The notes under the pieces: generated by a model
The model's database searches: none
Seen by the model: only the letters and a program-made list of their open reading frames with translations
What the model was told of the DNA's origin: nothing
Position numbers and translations under genes: made by a program
Source of the DNA: Sipunculus nudus
Taxonomy: Eukaryota > Annelida > Sipuncula > Golfingiida > Sipunculidae
NCBI GenBank assembly: GCA_026874595.1
Contig: CM049306.1
Span: 79,756,142 to 79,820,141, forward strand
DNA length: 64,000 nt
Reading direction: 5' to 3'
Shown: positions 37,401 through 49,400 of the stretch, piece by piece
How positions within the stretch are numbered: position 1 is the first letter of the stretch
Layout: each line of letters begins with the position of its first letter

Positions 37401-40400
37401 CTGTTAAGGCTCCTTGCAAACATGTCCTGGGGGACAAACCTGAAAATATGGCATCCTGTTCAGCAAACTGTGCACAAATATTCCTTCCAGATAAGCTCAG
37501 GTAATATTGTAATATGCTGATCATTTTCAATTTTTTTTTAGTTTTATATTTCTATATTACTGATTCTATATTTGAGCAATCCTTCTTTCATTTTATATTT
37601 ATACAAGATTGTGATGATCTCAAACAAATATTACATCATGCAACTGTTTTATCTTCCAGAGCTGACTGTAATCGTAATGTCCATCCCATCCAGTAGGTGT
37701 CACCAGCATGCAACACTAATAAAACAATCAGTGTTTTTTTTTTTTTATTTTCTGCATAATTTTTCTTAATATCCACTTTTGTGCTATACAGTTCCGACCA
37801 GCTTAACCATAGGTTACCATCTATATCAAATACAATACAACAGTTACAATTCTAAATATAACCCAAATGAAAATTGTGACAAAATTTCAAACTTTCAAAT
37901 GACCCCCTGACCCATGAGACTCAGCTGAATCTAATGACCCACAGTGGCCTTCATCACACTGACTATATGTCACTTTCTAGGTTAATACATATGTACAAAC
38001 AGTATGTTGAAAATGTGAAGTTAAAATGTCAATGTAACATAATGATGATTATTTAGTTAATGAATATGCAAAGATTAACATTAAAGCAGGAAATGTAACC
38101 TTGGTGTCCAACATGTATTAATATCAGATGAAGTAACTGGGAAGAATGTGACCTGATGTGTAAAAATGTAAAAACCTGACATGTAAATGGTTATCAATAA
38201 AGGACCTGTGGCTATAAAGTCATGGCTGATATAAACCATCTTCCAACACAAGCACTGGGCAGTCTTTTTTACAACAGGGTCTGCCCTTTTCATCATAGAG
38301 TGAATGACAAACTGGTGATCTTAGGTCACCAAAAAAGCAGCACATATTAGACTTGGGCACTCAATAGTTCTTACCCGACATGGACTAAAATACTGTGGTT
38401 TGCTTTATTTTTTTGAGTGTTTCAAATTTGCGATATTTGATAATGGGATTTTATGACAAAAATGAAACCTTTGTGAATAATTCACCAACTGACAGATGTG
38501 AACAGTCAACAAGTCATTATGTGATTTTTTATATTATTTGGTATATGACGAAATAAGAGTTTTGACTCATTCAATGTTCCCTTGGGTACTCTTCAAACTA
38601 TGGTACTGCATGCATGTTAAATAATTCATATAATTATGGATATACTGTGTCCACATTACAGTACCAATTGTGAAAACTGAAACATTGTGAAAATTTAATC
38701 TTACAGAGAAGAAGGGCACTACAGTAATCTTAACTTTTACCACTCTTTTGATAAACAAGTTGCATACATGTCCCTAAAGGTAAACTGTTCAAATTGCAAG
38801 CCCAGACATATGATATCACTGGAAAGGGTGAAAAAGTGATCTGAACCTTATTTACAGATTTAATAAATGTGCACATGAATTCCTAAAAAACGTGTTCAAT
38901 TACAAGCCTATATGTGTATTGAGTCATGAAGGCGCTCACCAGTAATTTGCCAGATTGATTATTTGAGAATTTCTTTCAGCACGATTTTGTTTACATTTGA
39001 GTACCTAAGTACTCGTTTGAGAAATATCTTGTTAACAGTTCTTGAGGAACAGATCTTCAGATGGTTATGCAGGGAGATATGGAAAGATAAAAGGCTGGAA
39101 AGACCAAGAAGACAAACTATTAAGCTGGTTGAGAATGACACAATATTTTGATTGAGACTGAAAAAGACATTGATTTTTGTGATGCCTAAACATAAGATTT
39201 TACCACTTACCACCATTTTGAATGTAAAAAAGAAACAAAAATACAGATGCTGTGAAATGGAATCTTAAATTACTAATTATAATACCATAAAACAGTATGC
39301 AGATCAATCTGGCAGGTTATTAAATTTGACACAAACAACCCATGAAGATAATTCAAGAAATTCCAATGACATGAAAGGGAGAATGGTCACTCAGAACGTG
39401 AGATGCCTGAGGATGAAAAAAGGTAAAGGTCACCAGTTTCCTTGGCAACCACCTTTGCTCTTTTTTGTGAATAACAAACGAGATGGAATTATCCTCCGTG
39501 AACAAAGAGCTCCCCTCCACTAAGCAACAGAATCCTCCGACACTGAGAACATACTCGTTATTTTTCCAGTTTGCCGTCCATTATTCTGAATGATTTCATG
39601 AAGAGAAAGCTGTAAACCATTGGGAGAGGTGTCACTGGGTGCAGAAAGGCATGATTTAAATGGGATTTTGTGGATTCTCTTTATAAATCTCAATGTTTAT
39701 TCTTCAAGGTTAACAAACAACATACCCAAATTCTGATGCCTAAAGACCAGATGATTAATTTAAATCATCGTGACACTAAATTTATTTAAACTTGGTGGAT
39801 GCCCTAAAACCTTTTGCAGTAAATGGAATAAACAGATATGATTGGCTGCAGAGATAACAAAACAAATATCCTTAAAAACCGATGCGCAATGCCCTGAAGT
39901 TGAAAACAGGAAAACTTATTTTCCTTGAAACATGAATTAACATTGTTTATTCATAAATATCATTATAATAAAATCATTTTCTGTTTAAAATTTGCTTCAT
40001 ACTTTTTTTTTCTCCAAACTTGGGTTATCATATTACTTGTGAGGGAATAGATGTAGTTTTCTACCACATTTCTTACCTTCATTTCCAGAGAGTAAACTGT
40101 GGTACTTTGAATTCAATATAAATCATATAGAAAGTATTAAATCTTCCCATGCCACCCATGAAGGAAAACAAGATAAGGAAAATGTATTACAAGCTATTCA
40201 TGTCAGAAAAACAAGGATCCTTCCATGTCATCCATACACAATATTCAAAGTCCTTCCACTTCATTCATTTAGAAAACACAACATATCTTCATGTCTTCCA
40301 TAAAGAAAATATAAGTCCCTTCATTTTATACAAAAAGAAATCACAAATCTCTCCATGTTATCCATACAGAAAACACAAAATCCCTCCATGTCATCTATAC

Positions 40401-43400
40401 AGAAAACACAAAATCCCTCCATCTATACAGAAAACATAAAACCTGTCCATGTCGTCCATACAAAAACACAAAATCCTTCCATGTCATCTATGGAGAAAAC
40501 ACAAAATCCCTCCATCTATACAGAAAACATAAAATCTCTCCATGTCGTCCATACAAAAAACACAAAATCCTTCCATGTCATCTATGGAGAAAACACAAAA
40601 TCCCTCCATGTTATCTATACAGAAAATATAAAATATGTCCCTGTCATCCACACAGAAATCACAAAATCTGTCCACGTCATCTGTATAGAAACAAAATCCT
40701 TCCATTTCATCTATACAGAAAACACAAAATCCTTACACTTCTCTAAACAGAAATCCAATTCCTTCCATGTCATCCATTTAACTTGATTTAACTGGACAAA
40801 CAATAATAAGACGCTGTCCAAAAGCGTAACTGGGGGGGGGGGGGGTGTTCCAGGGGGCCTGGATCCCCCCTTTTTCATCTGCAGCAACCTTTTTTTAAGG
40901 GGTTCCAAACAGAATTTTAGGCACCCTGGACCCACCCCTTTTCTGGACCATGGGACCTTTTTTAGGGTTTTCTTTAGTCATCCTGGGTTGGACCCCCCCC
41001 CCCCCTTTTCCTAAATCCTGGATCCGTCCCTGCTGTTATATACAGTCAGATATCCAAACAGTGAGATTCACAAATATAACACTCAGACTACATACTACTC
41101 TTTGATATGCATTGCTCTCGTTACCAATGATAACAGGTGTAAATCTTCAATGTTCCATGTGAACAAAAAATATAACAAAATCTGGCACCCATGGACCAAT
41201 GTGGCTTCCAGTGAGGTATTTAAATGTCACTGAAATGCTGGTCTTCCCTGCCCCTACTAAACTTGTTGATAGTCCTCTGGTAAAAAGGTCAGTAACTGTT
41301 TATTAATAAACATCCATGTTCAATTTTAGTTGTTATCAAAATAATAACACCCATATTTATATGTGTCAAAATTGTGTAATCAGAGGTCTTGTCATTAGGC
41401 AGTAAATAGGCAGTCAAAGCACATGCAATAAACCTGTAGCAGTAACCGTGAATTACATTGGTGAAATTCTCACTGTATGGATGTAGAGACTTAATATATG
41501 ACAGGCATAATAATACTGCGTCTGATTAAATCAGGCTAGTCTCCATACAGAAACCACCAAAAACTTTCCACATCACGGAGACATAAAATGCAAACTCCTT
41601 CCTTGTCTTCATACAGAAACACATAATCCTTCCATGTCATACACAAAAAAACAAAAAATCCCTTTAAAGTAGAAAAAAGACCAGAGAATCTCTCTGAAAA
41701 TTAACAAACCAGTAAATTGGAAAACATGATCAGTAGAATGGTCACAGGGAATACAATCACTATAAACACTTACTGCAATTAAAATCCTTGCGTTTAATAC
41801 CACTAACAGCTTTGTCCTTTAGCGCTTGAGGCTTGGCACATCTCGTACGTTTGACCTCTGCTCCAGTTTTCATCATCCACCGCACAACCCATTTCAAGTT
41901 GCAGTCACACACTAAATGGCTTGAGCTGAACTCCCTGATATCAAAAGAGTGCAAAAACATCCTTATTTTGAAGTCTCACTAAGTTCTATATACGTGAATA
42001 GTTTAAATCCACTATTTTAAAAATAACTTTTGGACAGAAAAAGGTAACATTACTGATATCTCAGTAAAAATTGTCTTTCCTTGAATAAATGAATGAAATT
42101 TAAGTTGTTTTTTAATGTTTTTAAAATGTATCAAGCATTAGCACTGTTCTTTCACTGCATTAATCACATGATATAAGTGATATGTAGCTCTTGATACTTA
42201 CTTTTGGTAAAACACATTACTTAAAACTATTATATTTGTAAAATTAAATAAATAGTTAAATTTGGTAATTAATAGTTGCAGTTATACTTACAATCTTTTA
42301 AGAACAGGTGTGGTATCAAATGTCCCATTTGGAATGGTCTTCAGTTCATTATTTGATAAAGATCTGAAAAACATTGTTTGAAAAAAATATAAAAAGAATC
42401 AACAGATAAAAGAATAAATGTAAAACTTTAGCTGACAGATGATTTCATGCTGGTGAAAGACACTCAAAATTATCAGCATATTTATCATAATGACACTGCA
42501 CTGAAATAAATGAATTACTACCTTCAGGGTTTTTACACTACCAAAAGTTCAGATTTTCTTGACTTTAAACCTTAAACCTTAAACAAACTTTCATGACCTT
42601 ACCCTCCCCCAATATGACACTGGGTATTGCAGAACAAAATGTAGTTGCTGTGATTAATTAAATAATTACTAATTTACAGATAGAAAGACAGCATGGATGC
42701 TACACAATTTCAGGACTATTTCCTAAAAATTCACAAAAATCATCACTTATTAAGTACTGGTTTTTTAAATTTCAAATTTCATCATTTTAAAGGGTGTAGG
42801 CACCCTATAATGTAATTAAAATATATGAGGCGGAGGAACTCCATCAGCCACTGGTGGCAGGAATTTATAACGCTATAAATGACAGCTTATCTGTATATAA
42901 ACATGTTTGAGAAATTGATTGATATATATATATATATATTTATGTGGCTCAACTGTTGGACAAAGCTTATTATATATTACTTTAAAAGGATGTCATTGCA
43001 ATGACCTGATAAGGTCAGAGGTTAAAGGTTAGAGTCTTAATGATGAAAACCATCCATTAGCAATTGCATGCTAACAGAAAGTAAACATGTGACCAACATG
43101 AATAAATACATGTTACATTCATGAGACGAAATAATCCTCAGATAGTTTCTAACACAATGGCTTGGTTCCATTTCCCAAAATGAGGCCCCTAGCTGCGACA
43201 CATTGTGAATCATACAGTGATTATTGCAGACGGACTCCAACTCTACAAAGAACAGGTGCCATCTGTCCAGGACAGACACAGGTATCTTCCTCCCGATTGT
43301 TCTCCCCCTGTCCCACTCAGGCTGGGCAGGGCATTCCCATTTTAATTAATCCCTTACCCACTCAGGCGTAAATGGTCTGTAATCTATAGCACTCATGATC

Positions 43401-46400
43401 GCACCCATGTACACTATAGACTGTCCTGTTCCTCCTCCTTGTCAAAACAACAACGCAGTGGGGATCGCATCCAATTAAGCATGAACAAGATTATACAGTC
43501 GGGGCATGCATAGCTAATCTTGGATGACCGCCCCAGGCATAGCGTTGGTTGTCTGTGGGTTCCTACTAAACAATTGTGAACAAAGACTATTACACAATTC
43601 AGACAAATCTAAATGAGTCACAGATACGATCTGGCTAAGATTTCGAACTGTCAGTAACTTCCATGTCATGCCATATTTTGAAGTGTTTGTTCAAAAAAGA
43701 CAATGTGCCCATAATGAGGTCGCACTTTGTTATCAAGTTTGAAATTTTTAATCAAGAACCTCAAGAACCCTCAGTTCTAAATACCTTTTTCATCTATGTA
43801 CATGTACAAGTCACACAGAATTTACTCAGTCAATATTTTATTTTTAGGTTTAATGCTTAACTGCAGATTTTGAGGTAATGTAGAAAGACATAAATTATAA
43901 ATTAATAATTGAGAATTGGGCAACTTTTTTCCTTCCAACATCTAACATGATTTTATATCCCAATACCAACCTCTATTTCTGTCTCAACCAAGGTATATCT
44001 AATAGAAGAAAATCTTTTGTGTCAGTTCAAAAAGAGATCTATCTACAGACCAAGTCTACTGTCAGATCGAAGATAATAACTAACCATAAGTAATCAAAAG
44101 TTTTAATAGAATATTCAAATAAGAAAATATTTGAATAATAAATTCAAAGCCTCATTTGCACATAAAGAAGAAAAGAAAAACTCAATTATTAACTATATTT
44201 TCAGCAGGCCATGCAGCTGATGGTTAAACCTTGGCAGAGGTGTCTGTTTACTGATCAGCACTTCTAAGTTAACTCTCAGATATATAAGATAACAAGTGAC
44301 CCATGGGTCATGACGCTCAGCTGCCAAGCATGACCTGCGACATCATGGGCTGAGATTCACAACTTCCAGTAAAATTTTGAAGAACCAATTTGCCAATTTG
44401 TGGAAATTTTCTACGACAACAGAAATATATATCACCTATGTCTGGTTAAAACACAGTGAATTGATGGTCTGAGGAAAATGTATGATTGTTAAGGTATCCA
44501 GAACTATTCCCATAGCTTACTTGATACCTGTCAGTCTCAAAAGGAACACCACAAAGGGCAAATATAAGATCAAAATATATAGCAAAAAATCAAGGAAGTC
44601 CATGCAAGAATTATTGAGAAACAGGTGCTTCTGTATGAATTTTTATTCAATACAAGCCAACTGTACTGCACTTTCATATATGATGATAATATTTATTAAG
44701 AAATATTTGACCCAATCCTTTGCAAGATTACATTAATATACGTCCGACTGCCTTCACTTTAACAGTTCTTGAGATAATATGATCAAAAGGAATTTAAAGA
44801 TGGTTGCCTGGTGGCCATTTTGGACTTCTGACAGGTCTGAAATCAGACAACAACCATTCTCTAAATCGGACCAAAAATTGAAGGAAAATTACTGAAACTG
44901 CACTGAAAAAAGGATTTCTAAGGTGGCTAACTGGCAGACATAATGGGTTTCTGACAAGTCTAACATTTAATATCACACATCCTCAAATAAGAGACCAAAC
45001 TTGGGGGAAATTCTCCAAATGATGTTACAGTAATGAATGTCCAAAACAATTAAAAAGGCATGTTTAGACGCTCATATCAGATTTACAGATATGCAAATGT
45101 AAAAGTGTAGGTCCAATATTTTTTTATTATCACTCTGCTTTTCAATGGGGTCAGCAGGGTTGATAAACTGCAAAACCTGAAAGAAAAGAAATGCAGAAAG
45201 CATGACTAAGAGTCTTGTAATAAAAACAAAGCCATCCTAAATCAAGTACACATCCACATATTATGAGAACAAACACTTGCTTTTATATGTGGTGATTTAT
45301 ATAAAAATATTCAGATATCTAGGAAACTAAGTTTATTGCTATGATTCCATAAAATAAACTGCAAAATGTTCCCATCATCTTATAAATCAGTAGCTAAACC
45401 TTAATACTATACTATCATAGTGTTAATTCCTAGCTGAAGTATTCCAACAACAGTGTTTTGTTATGCAGTAACGAGGTACTTATCACTCAGCCTTATCACT
45501 TAATAGCCTGATACAAAAGGGAGTCATATGTCACCAGTGTCACAATTACAGCCACACGGTGAGATGTACCAGCTGGAGTGCAAGCTTATATATACAAGAA
45601 AAATAGAGATGGTCTACAAAATAAGTTGACCTGACCTATGACCTTGGCCTTTTGCCAACATATCAACTGGATTCTTTCTAAATGATGGGTAACTACTAAC
45701 CAATTACATCTGGCCGGGTGTAATTACTTGGCAACCAATGAGTGAATAACTTAGACCTGCAACCTTTAACCTCCTGACCAGCTGACCTCAAAATCAATTA
45801 GTTATTTCTTCATGCAAAAAGACCCATATATATGAAGTCTGAATCACATTGAGTGATGCATAGATGTGGCATATGTGAAAGACTGAAGGTTTGGGTTGAA
45901 CAGTTTCACTTGAAATATGTTCACAAGCATTTAGAACAATATTGTGACCTTGACCTTTGACCTTTTGAACTCAACTTCAATAGGCTTCTTCCCCTATTGG
46001 TAGGTAAGCTATATATGACAGATGGAAAGTATAGATTGAAAAGTTTGCCTGAAAATGACTCCTTGCAAGAAGAGGGTGCTGTGAACTTGACCTTTGACCT
46101 CAAAATCAACAGGTCTTTTCCCCTGTTGGCAGAGAAGTGATATCAGTGCTGAAAGGTTTGGAAAGGTCTAGCTTGAAATGTGTCCACAACCTTTTCAAAA
46201 AAGTGGATACTGTGACCCTGACCTTTGACCTTGTGACATCAACATCTATAGGATTCTTCTCCCACTTAGTAGGTGAGCTATATGTGAAAGATCTAAGAAT
46301 TGGGATGAAAGGTTTGGCTTAAAATGCATCCACAGGCTTTTCAAAGAAGTTGGATCTGTGACCTTGACCTTTGACCTTGTGACCTCAAAATAATTATGGT

Positions 46401-49400
46401 TCTTCCCTTGTTGGTAGGTGAGCTGTATGTGAAAGATGGAAGGTTTGGGATGAAAATTTTGGCTAAAAGAATTATTTCTGGGGGGTGCAAACACACCCCA
46501 TAACTTTGAGAATATAGGTCGCAGTGACCTAATTTCAGGTTTGCAAGGAGATCTTTTCAGAACCTCTAAGACTGCATAGGGTTCATGGCACTAGCCCCTA
46601 CGGTTACGATTTGTGCCCTGCTAACGGCCGGACAGCCGGACGGACAGACGGAAAGATGACGGACATAGACCCATCGCTATAGCCCAGCATGACTGAAAGT
46701 CAGCTGAGCTAAAAAGTAAAAGGTATGGTTTACAGGCACTGCCCGTGTCAATTTTAACCCCCCCCCCCCCCCCCCGCATCAAAAACATTTTTTTTTATCT
46801 TTCAAGAAGATTAATAACACAATTTATGTAGTTCTTTTACCTGTTTAACAAAAAAAATTATTATTTTCATGCTTTTCCCCTGATCATATGACATTTTTAT
46901 TGAAACATACAAAAAAGGTTAAAAATAAAATACTGCCCACCTGCACTGATTTCTGGAAAAAAGTACCTGAGAACCATACCTTTTTTTTGGCCTAAGTTGC
47001 AAAACTTTAATACTTACATCCTGCTTAGTTTTGTCATCCCTTCAAATGTTGTCCAGTTTACTTCCTTTATGTTGTTGTCATTTAAATTCCTACAAAATAA
47101 ACAAATTACCTCAAAATATACAGCAGCAGATGATGGTTTTTAACATTCAGTATCAGGCACAAACAAATATTATGTGATAAATGTATTAATTCTGCTATTT
47201 GAAAATGCCGGATCTGATCAACAGAAAATAGGTTTCCAGTAAACTGCCAAGTTAAAAAGCACAAACAATGACACCAGGCCAGAACTAACTGATTATGTTT
47301 TGACACTGGGTATACCCATAAAAAATCTTGGATAACAAAGAATAAGTCTTATTTGTGGTTTCAATAAAATCTTTTCCAGTTTCAGTTTATCTGTAAATGA
47401 ACTAATGATGAGGAGATGAAATGTGATAATAAATTTATATTATAAAAACATGTTAACACCCCCCCCCCCCTCCTCCCCCATCCTTCCTTTCGATTCATTT
47501 AAAGAACTACAACCTTCAGCTAAAACTTTTACTTTTACAAACTTTCATACAATACAGTAAGTTTGTATAAACATCATGATATGCATACACATACACAACA
47601 TAAACAAGTATTTGAGTGTAAATTTTGGATTAAAGTTATCTTAAGTATTTACTGGACTCAAGTACTTGAGCACTCTTTACAGCCCTACAACCCTGTATAA
47701 AATACAGTGGACTTAAAAAAACTGTGGGGTCAAAATAAAGATGGAACCCAAGAATTAAGTACACTTCTGAAACTTCCTTCTGAAAACCCTATCACAGCCA
47801 CGTAGGCAAAAATGGTGAAATTTCAATTTTACCCAGGGAGAGAGAGAGAGAGAATGAGAGAGAGAGAGATAGGGAAGGATAGAGAGACAAAGAAAGAGTA
47901 TAAGAAAAAGGAAGTTTGACTCCAAATGTCAGGCCTATTTCATCTTCTTAACAAAACCATTAAAAAACACCAGTCAATCTTTGTGAGCAATCTGTTCCGG
48001 TGGCCATGTCAGAAGATTTCTCATTCTGCATTGCTCAAAATTTATGGCCCACAGACCTGCCAAGCCACCCCATCACAAATTCAATCAAGTTAACATCTGA
48101 AAAACTAGCTGTGACACAAAATCCAATATTCATAATCAAAGGGACTGTTCACCCTCCGGCTCCTTGTACAAGTCGCGATGCAACACCGGGGACCAATCAG
48201 TTTATTGATTACCCAAATCCCAAGCATCTGTATGTACATATATGAGGTGTTGAAGGCACCAAGTGCTTGGCCTCTTGGTTGGCTGAGGTCCTTGTTGTAC
48301 CTAATGAAGCTAATTTGCCTAAATAGTTTGTGACAAGCGCTGCAGCAGTAATTTTACAATCTTTATGGTAAATACGCTACTCCTTCATTTGTACCAATTG
48401 AAAATCTCCAGGGTGTCTATTGGTCGATATCGTCCCGTGTCTGTGGGTAAGTCCCTGACAAGATGAAGGAAACAGGCCACATCTCATCATGGGTAACGTG
48501 AAAAAACAACTGTGCCCTTGATTGTCTGATTTAAGGAAAGTTTCAAATTTTTTTTCCATTTCCCCACTGCTGCTGAATATCTTTAGCTAAACTTTCATGG
48601 AACTTGTCCCTTATGGGGATTATTTTTATGTAGCTGATCCTAACAGCATCATCTGGTCATTAAAATGGACTTGCACTTACAATATGCATCTCTGTGGCTG
48701 TATATTCATTTTTTTTAAATAAAGAAAAAAATACAATGTTTATTTAAACATTACAGCCTTATATTCTTTACTTTAAAACCTTGGTTAATTTTTTATTTGA
48801 ACTTAGGTATAAAGAGCTCATGACAAATGGAATCAAATCATATCATTCACAACAGTTCATACTACCAAACTGATATGTCGAATCTTAAAAATTCAAGTAA
48901 AACTGTATCTTATATCTTTAGCTTAATATTATATAATTATGAAGCAAACCACAAATACTAAAGAACACAATTCCAGGAATGCAGTGATTTAAGCCCCTAC
49001 AGCTGTAATGATTCTCCAGAGTGCTGATACATTGTGATACAATATAAAATAATGTATCATCAAATGTCACTTGTATCAATACATTAATAATATATGGCAA
49101 TCCAACAGAAAGTCTGACATCTAACCTTTAACCTCTGACATTTAGTAACAGTCACACCCCTGCGTGTGTAAAGCAACCCATCATTAGCCAGAAATCAGTC
49201 ATTGCAGTTTTATTTTGAGAGATATCTGACAAATGTAAATTTCCAGGAATGCTAACTATGTTACTGTATGCTATTAGTGGTCCATACCAAACCCTCATAA
49301 GAGGGTGCTAACCCAGCATAAATATACAGATAATATTATCATAAAGCAGGGGGGTGGCAACATCAAAGGGGTTAAACTCTGGGTGAGCCAGGGGAGCTCT

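Larger units (their letters stand above)
33350..41773. other. Largest ADGRA intron, 8.4 kb
   Basis: Separates the LRR cap from the Ig exon. Contains an ATACTGTGG-family fragment at 38390-38480, the 33-bp minisatellite and the element at 40815-41032. The 34500-34830 stretch is less AT-rich and holds short palindromic pieces (cagcgctgctg, cagcgctgttg). Open frames of 162 (33639-34127) and 141 codons (37079-37504) have no recognised domain and are not needed for the receptor frame. Confidence 0.5.
42364..47017. other. ADGRA intron, 4.7 kb
   Basis: Holds a short TA microsatellite (42923-42940), a candidate regulatory block (43160-43600), a pair of related segments (near 44798 and 44921, tggttgcctggtggccattt versus aggtggctaactggcagaca), the AGGTCA-type tandem repeat and a MITE, each described separately where supported. 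No gene. Confidence 0.5.

Noticed and set aside
37234-37530. Possible extra minus-strand exon between LRRCT and Ig
   Set aside because: A plausible donor exists at 37362, but no convincing acceptor, and the LRRCT-to-Ig join is already in frame without it.
40149-40786. Two plus-strand ORFs rich in [11 protein letters not shown] as a repeat protein
   Set aside because: They translate the 33-bp minisatellite and an opposing frame is equally open.
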